In this document: in pieces, positions 45,501-58,800 of the stretch
Numbering within the stretch: the first letter of the stretch is position 1
How the letters are laid out: each line of letters starts with the position of its first letter
Assembly: GCA_947172415.1 (NCBI GenBank)
Contig: OX359194.1
Coordinates: 2,232,001 to 2,296,000, forward strand
Length of the DNA stretch: 64,000 nt
DNA from: Chondrosia reniformis
Lineage: Eukaryota > Porifera > Demospongiae > Chondrillida > Chondrillidae
Direction of reading: 5' to 3'
Notes under the pieces: model-generated
What the model saw: only the letters and a program-made list of their open reading frames with translations
Databases searched by the model: none
Told to the model about the DNA's origin: nothing
Translations under genes and position numbers: made by a program

Positions 45501-47996
45501 TCTCATGACAAGCCTGTCACCACAACAGTGATAACGATAACGAAATGTGTAACAGTCTGCACAATAATACACAGTTATAGAAGTATCTTCAACAGGAGGA
45601 ATAGACATCCAGACGATATTATAGATATCTGCAATTAAGAAATATAGTTGGTCTACAAGAGCAGCTATTACGTACAGGATAAACAGATTAATGCAGTGCA
45701 GCTAATATTTTATTATTTGTAAATTGTGAGTCGCTACAGAAGACTGTATACATGCAATTGTAACTTACTAATTATATAAATATATCACATAGCAAAATTT
45801 AGATTCTGCATATATAACCACATATATATAAGAAAGAAATTAGGGTTAAGAAAGAATATGTAAGGAATGCAATAGTGAGGAAATGGAAGATGTACATCAC
45901 TTTATTTTGAGATGCAACTCCTACAGGAAGGAAAGGGAACAACTCTTTGCATCAGCTACTCTAGCAGAAGTAACAGATGAAGAGAAAGTAGTCAGTATTC
46001 TAGCGGCAGCTATCAAGGAGAGGACAGCTGGAAGGTGTCTCAAGATGATGTGGGAGAAAAGATTTCAATGAAGGTATTATGAAATACATGCAATGGTTTA
46101 AGTTCAATTATGTTGTTGATTGGTAAAGTCAATACATTCTTTCCGTTTTATAGTCTTTAGACTCTATACCATTCAACTAAACCTTGTTAAGCTATTTACG
46201 TACACTTTAATAGCTATGGTTGTAGAAGCAGATGACAGAGCACTGACATTAGAACAATACTATACATGCACTACGTACGTACATAGATATAAAGTACAAA
46301 GGTAAATACGAGACCTATATACAACATGTAGCTGTCCGATCCATATGTGTGGATTGGAGGACTTCAGTGTTCAATTAACCAAAAGCATTCAGGGTTTCAT
46401 ATATTGTAAGTGGCAGCAAGAGAGGAAGGAGTAGCAAGAATTATAGAGAAAATGTGGATTCAGAGGTTCCAGTGTCAGGCATAGCTACTGTCATCTTGTA
46501 CTGAAATGAATTATAATGTGTGTGTTTGTTTTGCAACAGTGGTACTTTATAATTTGGACTGGAATGTTGTTCTTCTCAATGACTATTGACATTTTTACGT
46601 TTCTTGTATATATATATATATGTAGTGCTGCATGGGGCATACTCTCGCCCTATATAGTATGCAATGCACATGGTGCACTTAAAACGTAGTATACCTACGA
46701 CAGTAACAAGGTAAACACAATCAATAAATTACACCTGTATCTGTACCTAAAGCTTCATAGATTAAATCCATCTGAAGTAAAAGTTTACAACCTTAATCTA
46801 TATATAGATCCTTTTTGATAACAGGAGCTAATTTTAATTTAAGCTTTTATTTATATATAAGAGCCTGACATGTCACAATTTACCTATTTAAAGTGAATCA
46901 TACACAATTTCCACAGTGTAGTAGTAGGGGGGCTATCGTGTCGAAATCAAAACGACACGAATTTTGGTACAGAGGTTAGGTTAGTGGTCTATTTTTTTCA
47001 TAGCTGGATTTTTAAACCCGTCTGTACTTCTAAACTTGAATTATTAAAGGAATAAGAAAGCATTATCTTGTGTTAAATTTTAAGCGTTAATTGCCTACTT
47101 GATGTTGAGTGACTCTCTTCTTTACTTTCGGCATGACAGATTCATTCAGAAACACTTACGGAGGTGATAGATAAATTAGGTGTGAAATCAACAATTAATG
47201 GGGCCCAAATTCGACCGAGTTAACTTTCTCCTCTGGTAAATAAACGTTATAGTCACTGGCCTTTAACTAACTGATTATTGTATACAGTATGGATAATTCT
47301 ACGATTTGATGTTTGTTTAAGGCGAAAATAAGGTAAGATCGTTTTTTCCGTAGTTAATTTGTATAGAATCAGTGTTAACGAAGGTGTTGCAAATCTAACT
47401 AGTCTGTTGCGTTGCAACCGATTCAAATGCGGACAACTTGCCTGCAAAGGCACCCAAAGCGTGCACAAACTGACGGGAGCGAATTGGGATACTTGAAGTT
47501 TTGATGAAGATATTGCGATTTTTTGGAAAACAGGAATTATTCCAGAATACAAGCGAGAATGGCGATTCGCTCCCGTAGTCCTGTGAACCCATGCTTGTAG
47601 ATTATATATACCAAATTTGGTGCTTCTCAGTTTATTTATGTAGAAGTAGATAGCTTTTTTGTGGAGCTATTTGACACTTTTTGAGGTGACATTTTTCGAC
47701 TTTAAATTAAAATATCTCGGTAGCAGAGTAGCCAATCAAATTATGGTTGACACCTGTAAAATTCAAGTTAGTTGGACTTATGATCAGAGAGATACATCAC
47801 CAAGACCAATGTACCCCAAAGAAAGCCTTTAGCCCCCCTACTACCTTAATATTAGTGTAACTCCGTCAGTTGTCTATGTATGGCTGAATAGAGACTTACT
47901 GTTACTACATTTGCATTCGTCAGCTATCTGAGCTTCAACCTTGGTGCTAATGAAAGGGCAGAGGACAAGACCAACTGCAAACACTAACACAATCAT
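42559..47996 (-). CDS. FN3 receptor copy B, intact, short tyrosine-motif tail
   Basis: Seven exons, 47900-47996, 45245-45628, 44715-44993, 43932-44222, 43245-43698, 42929-42993 and 42559-42635, give 548 residues. The signal peptide MIVLVFAVGLVLCPFISTKV is followed by a cysteine-containing FN3-like domain (MSIPPVEDTSITVYYC ... SEEKRNITTLTK), then three FN3 domains encoded by one exon each, with typical LQPGTLYTIHVWA and LEPDTSYNITSF strands and many N-glycosylation sites. The transmembrane helix is GGGIVLAIVLVLLCLIVTVC. The tail has NPSYAAV (Tyr514, an NPxY PTB-type motif) and TYANV (Tyr541, a Y-x-N GRB2-SH2-type motif). Exon junctions before the membrane exon are all phase 1. The last exon starts at a splice acceptor (CTACCAG) created by a deletion that keeps the frame and removes 28 residues compared with A. 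Intron 1 carries a 0.93-kb transposon and retroelement remnants. Confidence 0.85.
45840..46078 (+). mobile_element. LINE-type ORF end remnant
   Basis: The plus strand encodes a zinc-knuckle-like C-x-x-C ... H-H-F ... C segment (RECKECNSEEMEDVHHFILR, then CNSYRKEREQLF) ending in MMWEKRFQ and a stop. Such C-terminal knuckles follow the reverse transcriptase of LINE elements. It is inserted in intron 1 of receptor B, antisense to the gene. A second fragment lies at 46385-46490. Confidence 0.6.
46918..47848. mobile_element. Transposon insertion with GTAGTAGGGGGGCT termini
   Basis: The left end GTAGTAGGGGGGCTATCG and the right end, whose complement starts GGTAGTAGGGGGGCTAAAGG, are inverted termini of about 14 bp. 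The same place in receptor A (38500) reads straight through from CACAGTG to ATTAATATTAG, so this is an insertion of about 930 bp. No transposase domain is recognised; the open frames inside are short and overlap. Confidence 0.75.
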
Positions 47997-48269
47997 ATTG
48001 ATATATTGGTACAGTCAACAACTTATGAGGTCTAATCAAATCCTATATATAGCTCTGAGAAAGATAAATGATACTAATTGGAGACAAGAATGTTCGTTGC
48101 CAAAAATTAAACAGGTTATCGTTTATCTATATAGGTTTCGAAAGGGCGTCCTTTTGCATACACATGAATACATGAATGGAATTGGCAAATGAAAGTCCCT
48201 AAAACTTTCAACTTTGGACCTGGATCCATTTTTATATGTATGTGACTTTTATATAATTACAGAGGTGAG

Positions 48270-48438
48270 AATGACCCGCCTCTAGAATTTGCAGCCCATG
48301 TAACATATCAAAAAAAGCAAGATAACGGCCACTGAAATGAGGAGGCCTTTGTACAGGTTTGTCCATTAAAATGAAGCAGGTTGAGCCAGATCCACTGAGA
48401 AAGCTGGGGTACTGATATTGCTGACTTAGGGCTGTCAT
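48270..48438 (-). pseudogene. ispE: ispE fragment, second partial copy
   Basis: The minus frame MTALSQQYQYPSFLSGSGST and following residues match IspE residues about 252-294, including the C-terminal glycine motif, then run into unrelated sequence shared with the fragment at 38972. The 5' side is cut by the transposon that begins near 48452. It is a segmental-duplication relative of the 38972 copy and cannot be functional. Confidence 0.85.
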
Positions 48439-48451
48439 AAAATCTAATGAG

Positions 48452-49166
48452 CTGGCCGAAAAAAAAACATGGCCGCCCTATCTAATGTATTGTCAATTAA
48501 CACCTCGTAATTCAACAACGATAGGATTTTCGGTTATATTCGAGTGTTTGCAGTCGTTTTTGCATGCTTTTCTATAAGCCAAAATATGTTTCGATGCTCT
48601 ACAACCTTCGCAAAGTGGTAAAACCGAAATAGGCCAAATTCTAAAATTCCTCATTTTTTCTTCTTTTTTCAAATGAGCTAGCGCTAACATACGAACTTAC
48701 GCAGGTACATACAAATACTAAATCGTCATGAATGTTTCCGAACTAGGGAATAGGCTACCCTAGATTTCAACGCGCCCCATCCGAAGCGTGTTACTTTTGA
48801 AAGTTCCAAATTTAGGGCCTCTTTGAACGCCATTTTTTAATTAAGTTTCAAATTCTCTGTATATAAAATAAGTAACTCGAGTTAGATATATTTGTAGTAC
48901 TGCCGCCACCCGCGATCGAATTTCTTAGTCGCTTTGCATGTCCTATATACAGTCGTATTCTTAACGATTTTGGACCCTTTAATATCCTTTACTGAATGTT
49001 AAAGAACGGTAGAAAACTTATTGTACAAATTTGGGATCTTTTCGGACGCCATTTTTTAATTTAGAACTCTAGCTTATATCGTCTATGAATCTGCTACTTT
49101 ATTTCGAGTTTTCGCCAAGAATACGTTCGAAACAGATGTTAACTAGAAAAAGGGGCAATACAAGTT
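48452..49166. mobile_element. Left part of a composite element
   Basis: Starting with GGCCGAAAAAAAAACATGGCC, it matches 60850-61080 on the same strand. The part from about 48685 (GCTAGCGCTAACAT) to 49166 matches 62560-62823 in inverted orientation, including GAACTAGGGAAT and GACGCCATTTTT. The palindrome at 49167-49532 directly follows, so the two together are probably one element. Confidence 0.6.
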
Positions 49167-49532
49167 AAATAAAAACATTCAAAAATGAAGTTAAAAGTAG
49201 GGATGGCACTATAACAGTGATTGGCACATCTAGAAAAAGTAACGAAACAAGAAAGTGATCATATGGTAAGGCTAACATTGCAGAAGTGGCATACTGAAAC
49301 TTATCTGTACACATTACTTCTATGTTTGGGCGCATCAATCCCTACTTCTAGTATATCCATGATGCGCCCAAACATAGAAGTGATTTGTACAGATAAGTTT
49401 CAGTATGCCACTTCTGCAATGTTAGCCTTACCATATGATCACTTTCTTGTTTTGTTACTTTTTCTAGATGTGCCAATCACTGTTATAGTGCCATCCCTAC
49501 TTTTAACTTCATTTTTGAATGTTTTTATTTTA
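49167..49532. mobile_element. Long near-perfect foldback element
   Basis: Arms of about 170 bp (49167-49340 and 49360-49532) are almost exact complements; outer ends read AAATAAAAACATTCAAAAAT, then AGTAGGGATGGCACTATAAC. The loop contains TCTAGTATATCCATG. The 128-codon frame across it is an artefact. Related copies are at 7121-7330, 56425-56700 and 62318-62530. Confidence 0.9.
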
Positions 49533-50260
49533 TATACAGTTGATTCACCCTCACTTGGACTCATCAGTGTGGTATACACTTTAAGGATGCATGGTGAGTT
49601 TGGATGACTGTCCTCACACTTATTAATATATACAACACAAGTAAATCACTTGTGAATTCAGAAGAGCAAAGGTGGATCAGAGGCTACAGTCTAAATGAGA
49701 CTGAGCGCACTCACTACACTGAGCCATGATGATATACAATCCCGCCAAAAAATACAGATATTTCATGCAATATATGTTATTAAATTTTGAGATGTCTAAA
49801 ATGAATGGTATAAGGAAATATACTTTTACCTTCACTATTATAGTACAGTGTCAACATTTTCCAAATTGCATTAACCAAATATGAATTCAATAGCTATATA
49901 ACTTAGTATATTATTACGTATATAGGAAATAAGTGTATAAACATATATACATACATAGGAAAACAGATCTAGATCTATCCTACGTATGTATATGTATATA
50001 CATGTCTACATACGTACATGTACGAGAGATTATCTGTATATATACCTATGGTACTATGTATAAATTTTTTATCCATTCAAAATCATAGCTAATGCATTAT
50101 ATAATACAATCGGTAAATACTTTCATAAAAAATAGTTTTCCCCTCCATGCATAGAAATATATATACAGATACATGTATGTATATAGTACACCAAGTACAC
50201 GTACTGTATATGTACGTATGTATGCTTAATTCAAATCAATAAACAGCTTAAGAAAGCTAG

Positions 50261-53200
50261 TCACACTGATCTATCCACATTAGCATAAGTAGGAGCTGTT
50301 GCTTTCAATTCTTTCTTCCTTGTGTCATCCTGTTGTTCTGATAGAATAAGGTAAAGGAATTAACACAAATGATCATGAACTGTTTGTTAACCATATTGAT
50401 CAGTATAACAGTGTCAGTGATGCTATAAAACTAGCTTATATATATAGATGCATTCCAACACAGTGAAGACAAAATTTGTGTTCTTAACAATTAATATAAA
50501 TGCACATAATGGTACATACATACGTATATACTTGTTACAGCTTTTAATGAACACCAATTGCAATCTAGCTGTACGTATTGAAACAGTACTTTTAGAGTGA
50601 CACATTTAATTAGTGTGTTTAAACCAACCTTTAACTGCACTCATCACTACAGTGGCATAAGATGGATTTTCTTGCATGTGTATATCTGTTTGACTATACA
50701 GAACACATATACACGGAAAAGTATATAACAATGAAATGTGGCAATATAATAGAATGTTGTAATACTAACTATAAAGAGAGCTACATAAAATATAAAATCT
50801 GTTGAAGATCAGTCATACATGAACAATATAATCCCACATCAATATAGCATGCATTTATTGCCTATTTCAAATTTAAAACTGATGGACAAAATGGCTACTA
50901 GCTATTTTATAATTACTTTCTAGTTGCTTCGTCGTTGACATTCAAATCTACTCCTCCTTTATTAACCTTTTTACACTTCCAACAGAGAAGGCAAACAGTC
51001 ACAATTAGACATAGGAGCACTATAACAATTGCTAACACAATTCCACCACCAATGGCCCCGTCTTGAGCAGACTGAAAGTTGGTGTTATCAGAAGTAGACA
51101 AAGTAGATAATGAGATATTTTCTGCATAAAATGGCTGATAATTAGGTTGCATAACAGATGATACCAGCAATTCAACAAAAAACATGTCTCCCTGCAATCC
51201 TTCAACAGTAATCTCTTCTCTATCCGATGGAAGTGAATATGTTAAGTCTAAAGCATTCTCTTGATTGTAAATGTTTAGCTCATATCCAGTAACACTGTCT
51301 TCACTTGAAAGGAGATGAGGGGAACTCCATTTTAACTCAATTTTACCATGATTGTTAGTCTTCAGTGATACTGTATTGATTTACACATGCACATAGTGAC
51401 ATCAAGTGAAGACTATATAAATCAATATGATAAATGATATGTTTTTGAAAGTATATCTGTATATTTGTTTAGTATATGTATATGCATATGTGAATATACA
51501 AACATTTTTCATTCATATACATGTTTATATGTGTACACAGGATCAAATTTCAGGTTTTTCATATGGCATGAAATCTATTTGAACTTCAGGTTTCAAAGGT
51601 TGCTCAAGTATGTGCTATCTAGATTAATTTCACAGGTTTCAAGTTTTTAACAGCCCCTTTTCAAGTTTTATACACAAATATACTTTCATACCTTATTGAA
51701 ACCTGACAGTTCTTAGAGTTTTGAATATGTATACGTAGGTGTGAAATCTAAAATTTGATCCTGCATGTGTATACAATTGATATGAAATGGCTCAATGGCA
51801 ATACAAATGGAAATTAGCAATCATTAAGCAGTCATGCAGCAGTTAAAAGTATGCATGTACCTTTTTGAGTGGTTACAAATACATAGTACTCCATAGCTAA
51901 ACTACTTCCTTGAGAATTACTGACTGCGAAGGACGAGATGTTGTATCTTGTCTCAGCAGCTAGACCTGTAAGGAAAGCTAGTGTACTGTTAATGACTTTC
52001 ATCTCAAATGTTACATTTTCCATCTCAAAGGAGCATCTTTCAATCAGCTCATTAGTCCTTCCAGCCATGATATGAAATATTGCACTAGTATCTCTTGGGA
52101 TAATTACAACTCTTGGTGAGATAGGAGCTATATATGTAAATAGTATTGAAGAGATATTAGTATATAGGCATATATAAGAGCCAAAGTTTACACACTCAGT
52201 ACAGCATACAACACATCAAATATTGTATACAAATATAACATACTACAAAAAATACTTTACATATGTGTGTACGTATATATACCTAAGGGAGTTGTGGTAA
52301 CTGTTACCATCCAGCTGTAACAAGATTCATTTGCCCAAGTGTAAAGAGAATATAAAGTATTTGGTTGCAAAGAATAAATTGTTGTACTTCTTGATGGAAA
52401 TGCAGTGTATCTCTCAGCTAGGGTGGTCACATGCCCATTTTCACTCATCTTCCACAAGAGGCTCCTGTGACCTTGTGGTTGTGGTTGGGTATAGATATAC
52501 TGATACTCATTCGGGTAGGAGATTGTTACTGAATAGGTTGTGGTAGCTACATCAATGTCTACAGTTGGGAACATGCAAGGACAGTGAGGAATGATGCAAT
52601 AATATTCTTAAGATACAATTAAAAGTCAATTGCATGAGACTGAAATATGATTATCATTACTGATTCAGAAATAATTATATTCCATATCATATTTACACCT
52701 TTGTATATACGTACCTTTTGTGAGTGTTGTAATATTTCTTTTCTCTTCAGATAACTTGCATGCGGGAAGGATAATCAATGTAAAGTTCACTTTTTAAAGT
52801 ATAAGTTTCGTTCTTACTCAGTCCATTAAAAGTGTGTCTGTCAATGAGATAGTCGCTGAAGTTATCATATCCAAGGTAGCGGCAATCAATAGATCCATTA
52901 CAGATGACATCAAGTACGTTAAAGTATTCCCACTCAGAATCAGATGCTTCAGCAGGTTTAATACCTGCTCTTATGACAAGCCTGTCACCACAACAGAGAA
53001 ATGGATAATGAAATATGTAACGGTCTACACAATAATACACAGTTATAGACGTATCTTCAACAGGAGGAATAGACATCCAGGCATAATCATAGATATCTGC
53101 AATTAAGGAACATACGTAGTTGGTCTATACAAGAGCAGCTATTATGTATAGGATAAATATATAGATGCACTGTAGCTAAATTATGAGTCACCTATACATA

Positions 53201-55089
53201 AGACTGACCATGCGGTTTAACTTACTATACATATATAACTATAAGCTGTTTATACAGCTTCTGAATAACACTATGCGTATATTTAAGAGGCAATGTATAT
53301 GAATATATATATTTCATCTGTATACATAATACATTTCATTTTGATTTCATTTCAATACAAGTTATGAAGATAACACCTGACTATATGACATCCTAGGCCT
53401 ACCATATCCTATATCTCACTATATATACAGACAGAACCAGACTAGACATTTGGTGAAAGGAGCTGTACATATATATGTATGAATCAGAGGACTTCAGTGC
53501 TCAATTAACCAAAAGCATTCAGGGTTCATGAGATCACTTGAAACTGATAATTGGTACATTCATGCAGGATAAGTTTACATAAAAATAAATTTTTGCAATA
53601 TATACCATACAACTAAACTTAGTTGACATGACATCTGCTCTAATCATCAACCAGAGTACTACCCAAGGCAGAAAGAAGACCTTCAGAAAGTGAAGGAAGA
53701 CCTCTCTGAAAATCAGCAATTTAAAGATCTTTGGAGAGCAAAGTGCTTCTGTAGCTGGCTGATTACGCTACCCATCGAGAACATGGGCTTCACCCTGTAT
53801 AAGAGAGCTATCAGGGATACAGTTTATCTGAGGTACAGTTGGACTCAACCCTTTCTACCAACCAATTGCATTTGTGGGAAAACATTCTCAGTGGAACATG
53901 CCCTAAGCTGCAACAGAGGAGCTTTTCCCATCTACCGTCATAATGAGATTCAAGATCTGACTGCATGCAGAGCTTCTCTCTGAGGTATGCCATGATGTCT
54001 GATTGGAACCTGCTATATATGCAAATGCTCGGCAATGAACGCTTCCAACTAAGGACAGCAAATATAGACAACAATGCAAGGCTTGAAATTAGCACCATAG
54101 GCTTCTGGGAGAGGTTAGGAAGGGCATTTTTTGACGTACGGGTATTCAACCGTTTTGCTCCAACTAACCTCAAACATCAGCTGAAAGGCTGCGTCTACAT
54201 AAGAGACAGTATGGCGAATGCATCCACAAAGTTAAGCATGGGAGCTTTGCACCCCTAGCTGGTCTTCTCCACCTCTGGAGAGATGTATGCATGGTAATAA
54301 AGTGAATGCATGTCGTGTACAAAAGTCTTGCTGCAATGCTTGTCAGGAAGCCATGTGATGGATGCTGCTTCAGATTCTCTCTCCTTTGATCCTATATCAC
54401 TTGCCTGAGGGGCACAAGGTCTGCCGTAGAATTTATACTCAAACCCACCTATCACCAGACACCCTTGACCTCACTATATCTTTGAGGCTCATGATCAGGT
54501 CCCCCTATCCACAAAAACGTTTCTTGACACTGATAAAAATGACTAAATCCATGTACATCTTTCATACTTCCACTTTAATTACATGTTTCCTTTACTATTA
54601 TTGTTATTCCTTGAGATCTATATATTTGGCCATTGAAAATTTTAATTTTATGTTAAACTGTTGATTTCTGGTATTAGTATATATAATATAATATATCCTC
54701 ATCTTATCCATTATGAATTATTATAGCTATAAACACTAATAAGCTATTCATATACGTAATATTGGTCTTGGAAGAGGGTGAAAACTTTAATGTATAGTTA
54801 TGGTTGTAGAAACAGACGGCAGAAATCCATCTGAAGCAAAAGTTTACACCTTAATTTAGTTATGTTCAGAGCCTGACATGTCACTTTAAAGTGAATCGTA
54901 GCTACATCACATACATCACATACCACAATTTCCACAGTGATTAATATTAGTAACTTGGTCAGTTGTCTATATATAGCTGAACAGAGACTTACTGTTACTA
55001 CATTTGCATTCGTCAGCTATCTGAGCTTCAACCTTGGTGCTAATGAAAGGGCAGAGGACGAGACCAATTGCAAACACTAACAGAATCAT
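50261..55089 (-). pseudogene. FN3 receptor copy C, divergent middle domains, frameshift in first domain
   Basis: Exons are 54993-55089 (signal peptide), 52715-53096, 52283-52558, 51861-52127, 50917-51370, 50629-50693 and 50261-50337. Tail and membrane exons are nearly identical to copy B, including the short tail and new acceptor (CTATCAG). The first ectodomain exon is nearly identical to B and D but carries a four-base insertion near 52757-52763 (CGCATGCAAG against GGCAAG in D), which shifts the frame to a stop just before the end of the domain. The second and third FN3 exons (DIDVATTTYSVTISYPNEYQ; PRVVIIPRDTSAIFHIMAGR) are far more divergent from B than the flanking exons. All other splice sites are intact, so the gene may be a recent pseudogene, an allele, or an assembly error. 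Confidence 0.75.
53640..54450 (+). mobile_element. Decayed retroelement protein segment in receptor C intron 1
   Basis: Two frames together read like a widespread metazoan retroelement C-terminal region: FCSWLITLPIENMGFTLYKR, LRYSWTQPFLPTNCICGKTF, SVEHALSCNRGAFPIYRHNE, then, one frame over, ARLEISTIGFWERLGRAFFD and VRVFNRFAPTN. Frameshifts and stops make it inactive. It lies antisense to receptor C between the signal-peptide exon and the first ectodomain exon. Confidence 0.8.
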
Positions 55090-55379
55090 ATCAATATATT
55101 GGTATAGTCAACAAATGTTATTTAATCAAATCCTATAGCTCTGAGAAAGATATATAATACTTATTGGAGACAAGAATGTTCGTTGCCAAAACGCGGGTTA
55201 TCGTTTATATACGTATCTATAGATATATATAGGTTCGAAATTCGAAAGGGCGTCCTTTTGCATATGCATGCACGTGATACCCGCCTAAGATATTATATAT
55301 TATTACTTGCAATGTAATTAATTTATTCCTAATTACAGGTTTCCACATAATATATATAGCAAAGTGAGAGTACTGCACA

Positions 55380-55450
55380 TGCAGTCTATAAACACTCGTG
55401 GGGTGGCAATAAAAAAACTGGTGGGGGTGCCGCCCCCGCAGTCGAACTAC
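55380..55450. repeat. GC-rich hairpin fragment related to the insertion at 40371
   Basis: ACTCGTGGGG, GGGTGCCGCCCCCG and TCGAACTACT recur in the same order as in the left end of the 40371-40778 element, suggesting a decayed relative upstream of receptor C. Confidence 0.5.
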
Positions 55451-55868
55451 TGCAATTGGCCATTTTCGGATTTAGAGACACATACAGACATCCTTATCCA
55501 AGTCTGTATATTCTGTATAGTCATGATCAGCTGCAGGGGTTACACCATGCACGCTCGAGGCATTTTGAACAAAGGCGTTCTATCAGTACCGCGGCCGCTG
55601 GTTCCCCTGCAGAGGTCTTGGCATGGACACCTCTCATGATCACGATCAGGGAGGGGCTAGGCCACCAATTAATGCACTTTATATGTATAATTAGAATGAC
55701 CATCTCTCATATACGCGGTACTTATACGTATATATAAAGTCATGCATGCTTATAGAATAAAACATGCATGTACGTATGCAGTGGTAATATATGTAGTTAT
55801 AGTCTTATTAGTACGTATTCTCCATGCACAATAATTATAGTATGCATGTATGTCAGAAAACTATATAG

Positions 55869-58800
55869 TCACACTGATCTATCCACATTAGCATAAGTAG
55901 GGGCTGTTGTTTTCAATTCCTTCTTCCTTGTGTCATCTGGTTCTACTGTAACATCTTCATAAACCTTTACTTCATTTTCAATAAAGTAGCGAGGTTCATC
56001 AGTCACTTCTTCCTGTTTGTCTGATAGTAAACATGCATGTAGATTAAGGTAAAGGAATTTAAAGTGTAACAGTTCTTTAATAACCAAGGATATTGACAAC
56101 TACAATAACAGTACTATATAGTGTCATTAATATACGTAGCTTAAATATACATTCTAAACCTAGTGAAAACATATTAGGTTCTTTGAAATATATTAATTTT
56201 TATACTGGTGCATAAATTATAAATAATCATTACATAGGGAATAGGCCACCCTAAGTTTGATGTTATACTCTATATGAAATATCAAATTGTGGTCTTTTTG
56301 GCCGCAATTTTTGCTTAGAGATTATGAATGTCTTTGGCTATTTTCACTTTGACTGCAATGTTTTTTTCAACTTCTTACCATGGCAAGGAAATTTTAATAA
56401 AACATAAACAAGAAAACATGCAAGTAAACATTGACTAGCACATCTGGAAAAGTAACAAAGCAACACAGTGATCATGGGAAGTGGCATACTATAATGTATA
56501 ATTGAGTGCATCCTGATAGCTGAAGTATATAGGGATCGATGGTGTATTCAAACACAGAATCACTTAAATTTCAATATGCCACTTTAGTATAGATAGCCAA
56601 TCTCACCATATATGATCACTTTTTTGTATCATTACTTTTTCCAGATGTTCCAGTCATTGTTGCATGCAACACTAGTTCTATAATTTCATTTTTTGAGTAT
56701 CTTTATAATTGTAAATTAAACAGTTACTGTACCAGGCATGTAAAATAGATTAATTAAATAAAATGTGTGTGTTTAAACTAACCTTTCACTTCACTCATCA
56801 TTACTGTGGCGTAGGATGGATTGTCTTGCATGTTTACATCCGGTTGACTATATACATATTATATATATAGAACACAAATGATAAAAAATAAAACATGTAT
56901 ATAATATAATAATTATACGTTATAGCACCAACAATGGTTATATAAGAAAAAAATGGGAACTTGTATTATCACTTTAAAATTATACTTTAAGTAAATAACT
57001 TCTTCAAATCCAATAATGTGCTATATAATATTTATTATTAGAGTAATAAGAACTATTTACTTTCCATTCGTTTCCTTTCTAGATCTTCTTTTCCTAATTC
57101 TGTATGATCCAAATGCTACAACAATGATTACTGTTATCACTAGGAATATAGCAAACATGATTCCTCCTCCAGTTAAACCATCTAAGATTGCACTAGAATT
57201 TAATTTTGAGTCAGGGGTTGTTAGGTAAATGGAACTTGCATAAAATGGTTGTAGATATGGGAGCATTTGTGTGGTAAATTTTAATTCAACAATGTATGTA
57301 TCACTCTCCAATCCAGCTATAATGTGGTGTTGATTTACAGGAGGCAGAGTATATGTGAGGACAGTTTGATCTTTCAGTCTTAATCCTTTTGTAGAGATTG
57401 AAATATGATAACTTGTGATTAAATCAAAGTTAGTGTTTAGGTTGGGAGCACTCCATTTCATTGTTATTATTCCAGAATCAGTGGTCAAAAGTACTACAGA
57501 AAACAAAATTATCTATGTTAAGGCTAAACCCAGCTGGCTTCTGCACAAGGTGATATATATCCTGTAACAATCAGGGTTTAACCTATATTAGTAGCATATA
57601 TACCTATACGTATATCCTATGGAAAAAAACATCCTGGTTGATATTAACCCATATACTACCTGGCCATGGGTGATGGTGGTACTCGTATATAGATAGAGTT
57701 AACGTTGCTTATAAAGTTCAATATAAGCCAATTAATTAAGTGTGATATATCTTTATATGTGTATATAATATATATATAGCTAGAGGGTGTGGTAGTACTC
57801 TCTATGTATATATATGAATGGTATACTGGTTGTTTCGTTTTCCCTATACATTGACATCATGATGTATATATAAACATGCTACCTCCATGTACATACCTTT
57901 TTGAGAGGTTTGAAATGCATGGCTTTTAGGAAACACACTTTCACCTTCACTGTTGCTGACTGTTAGGTATGTTACTGTATAATTAGTGGCTGAAGTTAAG
58001 CCAGTAATGTAGACTATAGAGTTGTTGACAACATCTGTTCTTGTGTATAACATTTCCCCAATTTCATTAACCAATTGAATTTCACAAGTTTCTATCAGCT
58101 CGTTGGTAGTACTAGGAATTAGGTATAGAATAACAGAATTGTCCCTTGGAGTTGTTGCAATATCAGTTATAGTTGGAACTACGTACATATAATGCATTAT
58201 AAAAAGTAAATAGTTTCATTTTACCATAATAGATTACAATTACAGAAGTCACTGTAGCACACAGAGGCATTTTGTGATTTGAAATTTAAAACTCTAATCT
58301 TGTATGCCTTTTCTGCAAGTTACAAAGTGCATGGTCTATATTATTACACTTTTGCTACATGTGAAATATAACCAACTTATAATTATATAGAGTTCTATAT
58401 ACAGGTTTCAATAAGGGAATCATATACAATGTACGGACTATATAGTACTTGCACTGTTTGACTTATACATTTGTTTGCTGTTATTTTAAAAATTGCACAT
58501 ATTATGTTTATTGAATGTTTTGCATATTACCAATGGGTAGTGTTTTCACCCTCTGCATCCACTCATAACAGGATCCATTAGCGTGAGTATGTATAATGTA
58601 TTCTGTGTTAGGTTGAAGGCCATAGAAAGTAGTATTAGTAACTGACGGAAAGTTATCATTTGAGGTCTGCTTTTCAAGTATAGATTCATGTGATGTCCTC
58701 CACAGAGAGGTATTATGACCTCTAGGCACAGGTTGAGCATAGGTATAGTAGTATGCCTCTGTTGCATAGGTAACAAGAATGGAGTTTTGAGTTGAAGACA

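Noticed and set aside
47253..47592. Minus-strand open frames inside the 46918-47848 insertion
   Set aside because: Two overlapping short frames without a transposase motif; neither can be supported as a gene.
49221..49607. 128-codon plus-strand open frame
   Set aside because: It spans both arms of a near-perfect transposon palindrome and has no protein features.
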